Source of the DNA: Ecdyonurus torrentis
Lineage: Eukaryota; Arthropoda; Insecta; Ephemeroptera; Heptageniidae
Direction of reading: 5' to 3'
Assembly (NCBI GenBank): GCA_949318235.1
Contig: OX439133.1
Location: forward strand, 31,032,129 to 31,096,128
DNA length: 64,000 nt
The notes beneath the pieces are model-generated. The model was not told the origin of the DNA. It saw only the letters and a list, made by a program, of their open reading frames with translations, and searched no databases. This document shows positions 37,916 through 50,470 of this stretch, piece after piece. Positions within the stretch are counted from its first letter, which is position 1. Each line of letters starts with the position of its first letter. The position numbers were made by a program, and so were the translations under genes.

Positions 37916-38310
37916 TTAAGGGGGTAGGTGACCAAATGATATCTCGCAAACTAGACGGTCGCGAATTATAATATTAACTCAAAGTAAAGAAGAAATATTA
38001 TTGAAAAGTTCAGTTACGTCAAACATGTGAAAATACGATCAAATAGTTAAGTTATTCCACTTTAAAGGTAAAATTTAAATGTGGAAATTTAATTTTTAGA
38101 GTCAAATTTAAGTCAAATTAGAAACTTTTTTAGAATTAAAAATATTTTTTAAATCTTTTTTCGGAACAAAAAATATATTTTTAAAATTTGTATTATTTTG
38201 AAAATCATAGTGTTTATTTTGTTGGAAATAAATAATATTACAAAAATTATTTTGAAAATATAGTTCTTCTTTTAATGATTTCCAGTCCAAGTCGGTCCGT
38301 TCTACGTTAA
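37916..38310 (-). mobile_element. Family D MITE, copy D3
   Basis: TTAAGGGGGTAGGTGACC at the left and GGTCCGTTCTACGTTAA at the right, 395 bp, TTAA at both ends. Reverse D motifs: ATATCTCGCAAACTAGACG and GATTTCCAGTCCAAGTCGG. The right end abuts the candidate exon. Confidence 0.8.
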
Positions 38311-38556
38311 CAGAGAAGCGACGTCCAGTCATTTTCATGCTTCCGGCAGAGCCCAATAAGTCACGTATTTTACCTGAACCAATCAAATTTAAGAGATTGT
38401 TTTTGGAGGTAATCAGAATGCTAGCACATTTGTTTTCTTTTAACGGATTTTTAAAAATGAATATTTTGCTGGTCTGCCTAAAATATGAGCTTGTCGCTTT
38501 ATGTTCAGGCTCTCTAGTTATGTACAATGTCTGTATTGACTCCTGCTGCATAACTG
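38311..38556 (-). CDS. Candidate coding exon of unknown function
   Basis: Minus-strand open frame of about 80 codons starting MQQESIQTLYITREPEHKAT and ending LLGSAGSMKMTGRRFSVN before it runs into MITE D3. Base composition is clearly less A+T-rich than the surroundings, and residue use is protein-like. Upstream on the minus strand is ATATATAATTTGCAG, a plausible splice acceptor directly before TTATG. Restoring the TTAA site without D3 gives TCTGTTAAGT, a fair splice donor. I recognise no domain. It may be a host exon, a fragment of an unrecognised mobile element, or chance. The open frame beyond 38310 is MITE sequence and should not be counted. Confidence 0.35.
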
Positions 38557-38612
38557 CAAATTATATATAAAAAAAATGTTATATATACCCTGGTTATACC
38601 TTAATGTTTGTA

Positions 38613-39569
38613 GTTTAAATCAGGGTCGGCCTGGGAGGAAAAGGCCCGGTCCGCGAAATTACAAAAGGGCCCGCGAACAAAGGGGGGTTTGGGGGCGAAG
38701 CCCCCAAAAAATGCGCCGCAGGCGAAAATTTTTTGAGGCCACGCCCCCTTTTAATTAGGAATTTACTTAAAATACTTCACTTTTGTATGAGCTTTTTATG
38801 ACATGCACACTACAAATAAAAGCATTATAATGTATTTAAATGAGCTAAGATAATGGAGAAAAATATGGTGTTAAGAAAAAAAGTTAAATTAAAAAATGCA
38901 ATTGAATAAAATCAACTATTTTATTAAAACGCGGAGAACGACAGCTTTCTTGTTTAGGATCATTTCCACACTTATCCAATTCTTTTCTAGCGGACTGAGT
39001 ACGTTTTAGTGCACCAGTATTGTGTTTATATTCTGGTTTAGAAAACATTTAGGAGCGATAATTTAATTATAAATTTATCTTTACTAATTAGTATTGTCAC
39101 ACCGACACACTTGCCGCACCGCCGCACCAAGTCACATTTCTTCCCCGCCGTTCAATCAAAAAATCACATTTTTTTAAAATTATTTTTACCAATATAAAGG
39201 GGGACAAATTATATGAAGGAGGTGAACAATAACAATAGCAAAACAATTGCTAACTGACCTCTAGACTATAGAGTTCACTAGAAGTGCAATTTTTTTAAAA
39301 ATTAAAAGCGGATAGAATTTTAAGATTGGATGTAATTTCTTATCGTCATTTGAAAGAAAAAGAAAATTTATCAGTCTGAAATTGTCCTTTTAATTTTCTT
39401 CTTCTCCTTTATTTTATTTTTTTTTTCTTCGTTTTTTTTTTTTTTTTCCTTCGTTTTTTTTTTTTTTTTTTAATTGGAGTGTTGTGGGCACGGCAAGGGC
39501 CCGCGCCAGGGGGGGCCCGGTCCGCAATCGCGGACTAGCGGACCTGGCCAGGCCGACCCTGGTTTAAAT
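38613..39569 (+). mobile_element. Non-autonomous hAT-type element with 8-bp TSD
   Basis: The 941-bp element 38621-39561 has ends CAGGGTCGGCCTGG and CCAGGCCGACCCTG, flanked by the 8-bp duplication GTTTAAAT (38613-38620 and 39562-39569). CAGGG termini with an 8-bp TSD are diagnostic for hAT. Subterminal regions are GC-rich (GGCCCGGTCCGCG and GGGCCCGGTCCGCAATCGCG). The interior is A+T-rich with no transposase. A minus-strand stretch at about 38938-39038 reads LKRTQSARKELDKCGNDPKQ and may be a relic of the parental ORF. Confidence 0.88.
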
Positions 39570-39571
39570 TG

Positions 39572-39690
39572 CCACCACAGCAAAACAAACACATATTATG
39601 TTTGGCGCTACTATCGTAATAAATTTCATTTGGCTGCGATAGTGGCGCCACGCTACACTTACTGCAATGTTGTGGTGAAAATTTTTACTA
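39572..39690. repeat. Imperfect hairpin next to the hAT element
   Basis: GGCGCTACTATCG (39604-39616) pairs with CGATAGTGGCGCC (39637-39649) with one mismatch. Outside it CCACCACAGCA can pair with TGTTGTGGTG. The GC content is well above the surroundings. Confidence 0.55.
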
Positions 39691-39993
39691 GAAACTTTAA
39701 ATGAATGATTTTTTCAACAAAAGTTTCATAATATCAGTAATTTTATCTTTAAGTGTAAATTTAACGCTGCTGAAATATTCATATTTTTCTGCCTTTATAC
39801 AACTGTTAGTCAACAAGTCACCAAACTATAGAAACTGAGCCTTTGACTCACAATTGTCTATGGTATGCATTATGCATACTGGTTTGACGAGCGAGAGATT
39901 ACGAGTTCGTTTCTAATAGAGCCTATGTGCATGGTATGCATTAACTTGTGAATGCGCTATCGTGTTCTCAATACGTTGATGTCCGCCGTGTGT
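39691..39993. other. No recognisable feature
   Basis: Two GGTATGCATTA words, near 39862 and 39932; otherwise ordinary sequence. Confidence 0.5.
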
Positions 39994-40500
39994 ATAATAA
40001 TAATAATAATTGATTTCTATTAAGAGGTCAAAAAAGGTACATACCCACTTAAATGGTTCTCTGGCTTTTTTGTATATGTCAGTGTGTCACAGGTAAAACT
40101 GTAGGAGAGATGTTTAAGATGCTTATGTTTGATAGGTCTGGTGTATTCATGTCTCCATGCGGTCAGTCCTGGCAGTGCAAGGTGGTAGTGGTCCACGTCA
40201 AGTCAGAGGTTCACCTCATCTCATTGCTATATGTAGAGATGTTTAGTGTTGACAGCTAAGTGTATTGATGTCTGCACGAGGCCATGCATGCAGTTAGTCC
40301 TGGCAGTGCAAGGTGGTAGTAGTCCACATCAAGTCAGAGGTTAGCTTCATCTTAGGTTGCTATACAAGTTAATTATTAAAGCTAAGTGAATATAAGTGTG
40401 CACGAGGCCATGCAGTCCTGACAATGCAAGGTGGTAGAGCCCCACGTCAAGTCAGAGGTATCTCAGAATGTTTCACCAATCCACTTCATCTCTTTCATTT
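39994..40500 (-). mobile_element. Probable LINE 3' region with internal minisatellite
   Basis: Starts (AAT)n then GATTTCTATTAAGAGGTCAA and AAAAGGTACATACCCACTTA, shared with 21046-21125. Followed by three tandem units (40140-40470) of about 120-130 bp, each with AGTCCTGGCAGTGCAAGGTG (or AGTCCTGACAATGCAAGG) and CACGTCAAGTCAGAGGT. On the minus strand this reads as a repeat-bearing 3' UTR with an (ATT)n tail. Confidence 0.45.
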
Positions 40501-41234
40501 CTATAAAATCACACTATTGTTGAGTTTATACTATTGTACGCATATAGAACTCATTTTCATTTTATCTTATTTTCAGCCCTAGAGCAGGGATATAATATTT
40601 TTGAAGTAGACGGTATAGTATCTATGGAGAGAAGATTGCCAACAGTTTGAAAGTTTTACTGTAGTAAAATTGAAGCTACTTTTGCTGCCAGCAAAGAGAT
40701 AATATACTTTTAATACAAAAGTCGATTTTCTTATTTCTTTAATCAATGAAAGACCTTGAAGCTTCCAACCAATAGCAGATCATTTATTTCAGTATATGAA
40801 CACAGTTTTTTTTTAACGATACTTTTTATTGTAATATTATGTTTAATTTGTTAAGAAAATAGATCATACAAAAATATATACAGGGTGTTTTTTTAAAAGT
40901 GCGCATTTTAAAATAAAATATGAAGAAATAAAATAAACTTTTTATATATTATTTTATAGCCAAGGGTTAGACATTTTTAAAACTGTTCTTAGAAGAAAAT
41001 TGACCGACAGGTTTTCTTGCAGTGAGCGTCAACGTAAAAATGTGCTGTTTTTTTTTCCGAAATTTTTTTTTTTTTTTTCCTGCAAAAATGAACAGAAATT
41101 TGCTTTTTTAACTATCCTTTATTGACAATTAATAGAGTCTGTTGGCATAAATAAGATACCTCTAGCACTCTAAACATGTTCTGTGATAAAAATGAATGCG
41201 TTAAACATAAAAAGTCTATTTTATTTAATTTCTT
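40501..41234. other. No recognisable feature
   Basis: A+T-rich, ordinary. Confidence 0.5.
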
Positions 41235-41370
41235 CATATTTTATTTTCAAAAGTTTAGCCAGAAACCACGTTTGTCCTATGCTGATCAATGTTATTCATT
41301 ACTCCAGTATAGCGTTGAAGCGCATTCAATATGTAGTCATGCGTATACTCCCATGCAAAATTTTATAAAT
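41235..41370 (+). mobile_element. Family E MITE fragment
   Basis: CGTTTGTCCTATGCTGATCA, ATGTTATTCATTACTCCAGT and GTAGTCATGCGTATACTCCC match the right third of E; the left part is missing. Confidence 0.55.
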
Positions 41371-41462
41371 GAAAAATATCTGATAAATATGTAGTTTAAT
41401 TTTAAAATATGAAAAATATTTATTATAAACATTTAGTAATTTAATTAACAAAATTAATATTA

Positions 41463-41727
<265 letters not shown>

Positions 41728-41893
41728 ACGCAAATCATGTAAACAAATTTTAATGTATGGAACTTTTTGATCTGTTGATATAATAGATTCGTACATTCCA
41801 GTTTTATGAACTATTTGAATGTTAGAAGTGGTTAGAAGTATGAAACGATGGACATGGTTGCGATATTGAGTTATTGCATTATTGAGTTATTAT

Positions 41894-42434
41894 TGCATTA
41901 TTGTTATAGTCGATGCCATGTTAATCACTCAATATCATGGGTCGCATAGGATAATGACCCAATTTGGCAGTTTAAAAATACTATAAGCAATATTCTTTAG
42001 AGTATTACTGCTGTTAATGAATTGTTAGAATTAGTATCTCAAGTATGTGAGAGTAAGAAAAACAATAATAACAAAAAATTAACCAATTTCTTAAAGAAAT
42101 TAGCCAAAAATGAAGTTTGTCCTATGCTGAGCAATGATATTTCTTACTCCAGTATGGCATCCAAGTGCATTGAATATGAAGTCATGTACAGTACAGAGCT
42201 TAAAAATTGTTAAAGAGATACTATTGGTCCACGAAATTACAATAGCAAAGGGTGTCTGCTGCAGCATTTCTCCGCCTTCTCAGACTGGTTGTGATTGCAG
42301 TGACCAATAACATAAATATACGCACACCTACTTGACTATGCACACCTTCTCTCTCTCTTCTATATTTCTCTCTCTTTTTTAAGAATCAGTGCTTGCTTGC
42401 TTGCTTGCTCACCAGTCACCAAACACCCGTCTGG

Positions 42435-42509
<75 letters not shown>

Positions 42510-43014
42510 CTTTCTTTAAGAACCAAAATATTAAACCTGCCTGCTAGACCTGCCGTGTGTTGTTCTCTCTCTAATTTCTCGTTCAAACAAAATATTTATT
42601 ATAATATGCTTCCTCTAAACTTGTTTGCTTTTTCTCCAGAAAGAATACAATAGTAAGCGATATCATAGAAAGAGAGAGATGGTGCACGTTGGGCAAGCAG
42701 GCAAGCGTATTATTTATTCTGAGAGTGAGAGAGAGAGAGAGAGAGAGACGTGGTGCGTGCTCCAGACGGCTGGTCGGCAGCAAGCAAGCATAATACTCTG
42801 ATTCTGATTCTGATAGAGAGAGAGAGAGAGAGAGAGAGAAGATGTGCATAGTCAAGGAGGTGTGCTTATATTTATGTCGTTGACCACTGCAATGACAACT
42901 AGCCTGAGAAGGCGGAGAATGCAGAAGTAGACACACCTTTCTATTGTAATTTTGTGGAGCTATATTTCCTTTGTTAACATTTTATCTGCTCCCTACTGTA
43001 CATACACCCTGTAT
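41894..43014 (+). mobile_element. Family E MITE, copy E5, split by foldback L
   Basis: Left part 41894-42188 (GTCGATGCCATG, AATGACCCAATTTGGCAG, TCAAGTATGTGAGAG, CCTATGCTGAGCAATGATAT, GAAGTCATG) and right part 42999-43014 (TACATACACCCTGTATA end). Joining the parts across L restores E order with a TA at the insertion point. Confidence 0.65.
42189..42998. mobile_element. Foldback element L with complementary CT/GA arms
   Basis: 810 bp, flanked by TA on both sides (42187-42188 and 42999-43000). The arms are imperfect inverted repeats along most of the length: outer CAGTACAGAGC with GCTCCCTACTG; CTCCGCCTTCTCAGACTGGT with CTAGCCTGAGAAGGCGGAG; CTACTTGACTATGCACACCT with ATGTGCATAGTCAAGGAGG; CACCCGTCTGG with CCAGACGG. 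CT tracts (42438-42506) on the left face GA tracts on the right (42724-42749, 42811-42840). No coding. Confidence 0.7.
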
Positions 43015-43121
43015 AGTGAAAGCTAATATATTACGAAGATTACATAATTATTGCAAATAACTTTTTAAGAGCAATACAAAAAATAGTACGAAAATTATAT
43101 TATTGTGTGTTTTTCATTGTT

Positions 43122-43262
43122 AAAGGCATAGATCAGAAGAAAATATCAAAGCATTTACATCACAAAACAGATACTTGATGGGACTTACATAAATAATATT
43201 AATTTGCTCAAAACCCTACTTTAGCGCCGTAGCAGTGACCAGAACACTTCGCATTTTGAGTA
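43122..43262 (-). mobile_element. Family J MITE, partial copy J4
   Basis: TTAAAGGCATAGATCAG, ACTTGATGGGACTTACATAA, TAGCGCCGTAGCAGTGACCA in reverse J order. The remainder is missing, with SINE S2 following. Confidence 0.6.
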
Positions 43263-43304
43263 AACATAAGCAGTCATTGAAAACCATAATGTCACTGGTA
43301 TGGG

Positions 43305-43645
43305 TAACAAGTTAGTAGTGAAAACATCTGACACGTTACTCAATGTACTTTAACTAACATAGTACAGGTTCAAGTCACTGCTGGGAGTGTACGTACGTCA
43401 AGTGTGAGAGCACAACACGTTGCACAAGCCGTTTTTACATGATGATGCACAGGCAGCATTCGTATGTGTAGGTGCATGATAGATGCGATTGCACCATCCA
43501 GCCTGTCTTCCATAATTTCCACGTTTATATTATATATGTTGTCATGATCATGGCAAATGATGGAATGTGTATTAAGACCGTAGCTGGCCTGCGTGAGCGG
43601 TGTCCATTGTACCGCAAGGAAATGAAAAACCTGCACAACTATAGA
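43305..43645 (+). mobile_element. SINE family S, copy S2
   Basis: Degenerate tRNA-like head (AGTGAAAACATCTGACACGT, then GGTTCAAGTC as B box), followed by CACTGCTGGGAGTGTACG, AGTGTGAGAGCACAACACGT, GATGCGATTGCACCATCCAG and AAGACCGTAGCTGGCC, parallel to S1. Confidence 0.6.
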
Positions 43646-43744
43646 CTGAAAAGCATCACTAAAATTGCAGTTTATTCATTTCATTTCGGTACCTTTCGAT
43701 GAGATAAAGTTTTGACTGAATTGTGTTGCACGTATACATAATAT

Positions 43745-43747
<3 letters not shown>

Positions 43748-43786
<39 letters not shown>
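43748..43786. repeat. Poly-A tract
   Basis: About 39 consecutive A, roughly 100 bp beyond S2; possibly its tail, but not directly attached. Confidence 0.8.
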
Positions 43787-43787
<1 letters not shown>

Positions 43788-43816
43788 CACGAGAGTATAA
43801 TATAGATGACAATGAA

Positions 43817-43849
43817 AACTAGAAGTAGGTGTCTCACCTACTTCTAGTT
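43817..43849. repeat. Perfect 15-bp hairpin
   Basis: AACTAGAAGTAGGTG, loop TCT, CACCTACTTCTAGTT. A perfect stem with a 3-base loop, unrelated to the other families. Confidence 0.9.
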
Positions 43850-44365
43850 GACGTTATGGAAAGAACAAAAAAAGTTACCAATTTACTTATTGCAATTCAC
43901 AGGATTTATGTACCATGTAGTGTACCATTATAGAAGTAAACTTAACCTTTTCCGTGCATGTATTCTCTTTTGAATTTTAGTTTGACATTTTCCGTGAAAA
44001 AGTATAAAATTAAAGAAAACATTCCTTTTACAACTTTTACAGAAAGAAAAAACACACACACAACGTATGAGAAAATAATTAAACTTTTTTTTTTCTTCTT
44101 CTTCTTCGTATTTTAAAATGATAAAAGTTTTTCGGTTATTCCTAAGAGAAATCTGTCTGAAGCACGCGTGTTACTCGCTTACATTTCACTTGGCCTCGGG
44201 TTATCAAAATGAAGAAAAAAAAGTATAAGTTCATTATATTTTATGTTATAAAATTTCTGTAAAAATAAAGGATTATTGGGTTCTACCCACCAAGGCATCC
44301 TATAAGGTTATTTTGTAAAAATAGTTTACCACTAATTATTACTGATTATACGACTGTACTGTATG
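43850..44365. other. No recognisable feature
   Basis: Ordinary A+T-rich DNA. Confidence 0.5.
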
Positions 44366-44367
44366 TA

Positions 44368-44616
44368 TAGACCGGTTGTACTCATAATTAAGAGCCGCCA
44401 TTTTGTTGGTCAGGAATACATAGGCCAGCATATGAAAAAGGTCACTTTTATTTTTTTAATAGCAAACTAACTCAATCAAAGCTTTATTTCTAGCTCCTAA
44501 TAAGCTCGAACTCTTTTTATGCGAAAAATTAGGAGAAATGAGGTTTCCCCTATGCTGGACAATACATTAGGCACCACAAACATGGCAAAAAAGCGCAAGG
44601 ATGTGCAAGGGGTCTA
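44368..44616 (+). mobile_element. Family I MITE, copy I2
   Basis: TAGACCGGTTGT to GGGGTCTA with TA duplicated on both sides. Shares CCATTTTGTTGGTCAGGAAT, TTTCTAGCTCCTAATAAG, CCCCTATGCTGGACAATACA and TTAGGCACCACAAACATGGC with I1; about 55 bp shorter. Confidence 0.8.
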
Positions 44617-44760
44617 TAGGGTAGTTGAATTCATCAAAAAGTTAAATCCATATGTATAAGCACTAAATATCGTGGGTCGATATGGAGAAAATTACTCATT
44701 TTAAAATACTTACAAGTTAGCAATATTTTTGAAAGCATTAATGTTTTTATTACTTTGAAT
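44617..44760 (+). mobile_element. Family E MITE left-end fragment
   Basis: TATAGGGTAGTTG start, GTGGGTCGATATGGAGAAAA, TTACTCATTTTAAAATAC and AGCAATATTTTTGAAAGCAT follow E order; the right part is absent. Shares its TA with the edge of I2. Confidence 0.55.
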
Positions 44761-46319
<1,559 letters not shown>

Positions 46320-47779
46320 GTCGACCATCCTGAAATATGCAGGTTCCATTCGTATACAAAATATACGAGAAAAGGGCAAAATTTAGCGATTTTTATGAAA
46401 ATTGATATTTTTAGGTTGAATTTTATTGGATGAGGCTAGGTTTAGGGCTAAGTTACGTTACGTGTGTTCGGGCATTCTGACAATAGATGTGTCCGCACAC
46501 TATATATAGGAAAAAAAATATATATATAGGAAAAAATAACCGGCAAATGGAATATAAGCATAAAATCAGTACAAAATACAAACAATTGCAATGATTTTAA
46601 AATTTAAATGAGAAAATTATGTTTTAAATATTGGATATAAGTTATGAATTACAAAGGGACAAACACATAAAATACACAAATACAAAATATTATGAATTCA
46701 CAAGAAAAAAATTGAAAATTTCACAAGAAAAATGGAAAATTTTAGATGATTTTTTGTTAATAAAACATACAAATTTAACGTATAGAAAGAAAATTATGAA
46801 AAATTATTTGAAATTTATGCAATACAAAATAACGACAAAAAAATAATAATGAATTTTTATCTGAATGCAAAAATTTGAAAATATTAAAAAAAAATTGAAT
46901 GAAAAACAATAAGAATAGTTACAATAGGTTGTGCACTGGTCAATTGTAAAAATTGTATTGTTGATTTAAAACGATTTGAAACCAATATTAAAAATAAATG
47001 CAAAGATAAATTTGAAATTAAATGGGCAATATGAATGGAAATAGGTAAAAATTAGAACAAATTTCAAAGTTAAAGTGAATTAAAATGAACAATTGCAAGT
47101 TAAACTACGAATGCAAATTTAAGAAACAAGAAATTGCATTTATATTAAATGAATAATTGAAAATAGACAAAATTTAATTAATTTTATCAACAAACTAGAC
47201 TGAATTAATGTTTTTAAGGCAAAATAATGATGAAATTAATGCAAAATATAGAATAGTTGATAAAATTAGCAAGTTTTTTAATGTATTTATATTTTAACTA
47301 ACATGAAATTACAAAAATTAGAACATATGCATAAAAAAAACTTGAAAAAAAATCAGATTACAATAAATAATATAATCAATTTGATCAATTTATAATTAAA
47401 TAATCGAAACAAATGTAAATTAGTTGATTAATAACCACAAATTGTAATAGGTTATGCAAATAGCAAATAAATTATAATTAAATGATAGCAAATTTAGACA
47501 TTTTTATATAAGAATCACAAATTAAATAAGCAATTATAATTAAAAATCCAAAAAAATGTATATAAGTTAGCAATCAAATGACTAACTGAAATAGATCATA
47601 ATTAGCAAATGAATTATATTTAATTGAAACTACGATTAAACGTTTTTACACAAAACAAATATTAGATGAGCAAATTTAAGTAAACTTTAGATAAAAATTA
47701 TGATTATTATTTAGTGATATTATTGATAAAAATTACAGTATAATTATATGGATTAATTTAAAATTAATTTGAACAATTA

Positions 47780-48230
47780 AAGGACATGAATGAACACTAC
47801 TTTCAAGAGTAATGGCCCTAAAATTGTTATTATTTAGCAAAAATAGCAAGTTTAAAAATAAAATTATGATATATTTTTTGAATTAAACGTAATATAATAC
47901 CTAAATGAATATTTGTAATAGAAAGATGCAAATAGTAATATGATACTTCATTGTAAAATACAAAAATGAATTATTATGCGTTAAAAAAAATTACAAATTT
48001 TAATAATAAAATATTTAAATTAAGGGAATTATTAAGTAAAACTATTAACTACATAAGGCACGAATGAACAATATTAGAATATTGGTACTTATGTTTTAAA
48101 TGATGATTTAAGTTACAATTATTTATGTTAAATTATTAAAATTAAAGTAATTAAGTAAATTTAAATATTAACTACATAAGGCATGAATGAACATTATTTT
48201 AAATATAATGGTCCTTATGTTTTGATTTAA
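47780..48230 (+). repeat. LARD internal repeat, three units
   Basis: GGACATGAATGAACACTACT at about 47782, AAGGCACGAATGAACA at about 48055 and AAGGCATGAATGAACA at about 48178. The last two share 120 bp including ATTAACTACATAAGG upstream. Confidence 0.6.
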
Positions 48231-49184
48231 TAAGAAAAAAAAATTGATTCAAAATTTTAATATAATCTAAATATGAAACACCGTAATTTTATACGATTTG
48301 AATTATTATAGAAAAGAAAATTGATTCTAAATCAAAATTAAATGTAACGATATAAAACCAAGATTTTAGATGATTTGAATTAAATAGTTAACATAAACGA
48401 GGTAATTTTACGTTAATTTAATAACAAAACAAAAGTATTTTTTCTTTACGAAGGCAAAATTTTCAATACGTAAACTTGAAACAAATGGCGCGACGAAAAA
48501 TTGAAGCGATTTAAGTACAAAATAGATGAATATCTTAAGGATTAATTAATAATAAAGTTGAATAATTACTAAAAAATGCTTTAAATTTAAATTACGATAG
48601 TATAAAATTTAGACGTAAACTCTAAAATGAAATGGAACGACAAAAGTATGATAAATTTTCCCACAAATGAATGGAAAATAATAATAATTAGTTGAAAATA
48701 GTAATAATATTTTGGAATTGTTATTTTACTTATATTATACTAGAATTAAACTTAAAATAATCAAAATTGAATAAAAATATGAAAAATATTGAAGTTTGGG
48801 GTTTACGTTACTTTTTACGTTAAGTTTAAATTCATCAAAAATAACGCAAAAGATGAGATTTTATGACTTTTAAAAATGAAATGAATTAAATTGAAACCAA
48901 AACAGTTGATTATAAGATAATATACGCAATTATAATGAGAATTGAATTTTATGATTAACAAAAATTGAAATAATGATAAATAATGTTTAAAATTAGCACA
49001 TATGAGCTTAGAAATAACAGTTTACGATAATTAATTTAATGATTATATATGCACAAAATATATGATAATTACGATAGAATTTGATTATAAAAATAATTTA
49101 ATAAACTATACAGATGTTGACAACTTAGATTAGAAATTATCACCAAATGAGTGCAATAATAACACAAAATAAGGGGAGTATTAG

Positions 49185-49400
49185 TAAAACGGCTAGGGGA
49201 GGCAAATCTAGCTCGATGTCTACACTTTAAAAGGGCATGAAGTGCGATGTAAACGTCAATTATAGATCTCTTTTTCCATGAACCCGGGAAGAGATTATAA
49301 TTAATTAAGTACTATAGGCATTGGCAACCTCTATAGCACAAACAAAATTGAATACTATATGGCATAAAGCAAACTTTAGAATAAAATTTTGAAATAATAA
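49185..49400 (+). ncRNA. LARD multi-hairpin module, copy 1
   Basis: Consecutive small stems: GCTAG/CTAGC (49192-49212); GATGTCTACA/TGTAAACGTC (49215-49224 with 49248-49257); ATCTCTT/AAGAGAT (49265-49294); CTATAG/CTATAG (49312-49336). A weak CTA/TAG stem follows. Duplicated at 50265-50470 with paired changes in several stems. It is likely an RNA-level element of the LARD transcript; its role is unknown. Confidence 0.5.
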
Positions 49401-50264
49401 TATAAAGGAAACTTAACGTAAGCTCAAAAAATAAACTGACAAAATTTTAGGAGATATCAACTCTCTGACGAGCAAAAATATCTTACGATTGAAATTAAAT
49501 TAGAATTAAATATTATTGATTGATTTAGCTTAAAATAAACTAGAGTTGAATTTAAAGTAGTCAAAACTGATGAAAAAAACGAAAAAAAAAAATTTGAAGT
49601 TAAGATGTTACATAAAGTTGACGTAAAGCTTCAAAATGAATTGGAACCACAAAAGTAAGATGATATTTTCACACAAAAAATGCAAATTACTATATTGTTT
49701 AATGAAACGCTAAAGTTATATTTAAGAATTACTATTTTACTTCAATTATACTAGAAATAATTTTAAATTAGTTAAAATTGAATGAAATTGTGAAAATTAT
49801 TGAAATTTGAATGTTACGTAAACTTATCGTAGAGTTTCAAATGATTGAAAAATGAAAAATTAGACTTGAATTAAAAGTATGAATCAAATAAATTTGGATT
49901 TTAGACAAAATGAACTTAATTATAATCAATGATAACTCAGTAAAAATACAAATTGAATTTCACATTAAAAAAAAATTTAAAATAATGAAATATGAAGTCA
50001 CCAGTGATAATACTTAAATAGCACACAGAAAATTAAATTTACAATATTATTTTTTACAATTATAATAATAATAGAATCACACTAGGATTTAATTAAACAA
50101 ATAAAATTAAACAAATATACAGGTATGTTAATGATTTTGATCAGAAATCATCAACGAATAAGTGCAAAGGCACAAAAAAAAATGCGTGTACACGAAACAA
50201 TTGAATATCAGAGGCCAGGAAAAACGTCCAGCGTAATATTAATAATAACTCAAAGGAGTTTTAA

Positions 50265-50470
50265 TAATAGAGCTAGGGTAGCAAACTAGCTCGATATCTA
50301 CATTTTAAAAGGGCATTAAGTGCAGTGTAGATATCAATAATATAATTCTCTTTTACAAAAAACCATGGAAGAGATATTAATTATTATATTAAACTAAAGT
50401 ACTAGGCCATGGAAAACTCTAGCACGAACAAAATTTTTACTAGGCATGGGAAGACACTAGTATAAAACTT
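50265..50470 (+). ncRNA. LARD multi-hairpin module, copy 2
   Basis: GAGCTAG/CTAGCTC (50271-50293); GATATCTACA/TGTAGATATC (50294-50303 with 50327-50336); TCTCTT/AAGAGA; CTAG/CTAG (50403-50423); ACTAG/CTAGT (50440-50462). The order and loop words (AAAAGGGCAT, GGCATGG) match copy 1, about 1.08 kb upstream. Confidence 0.5.

Noticed and set aside
38108..38310. C-terminal part of the 147-codon frame (LDWKSLKEELYFQNNF...)
   Set aside because: It is family D MITE sequence; the same words occur in D1.
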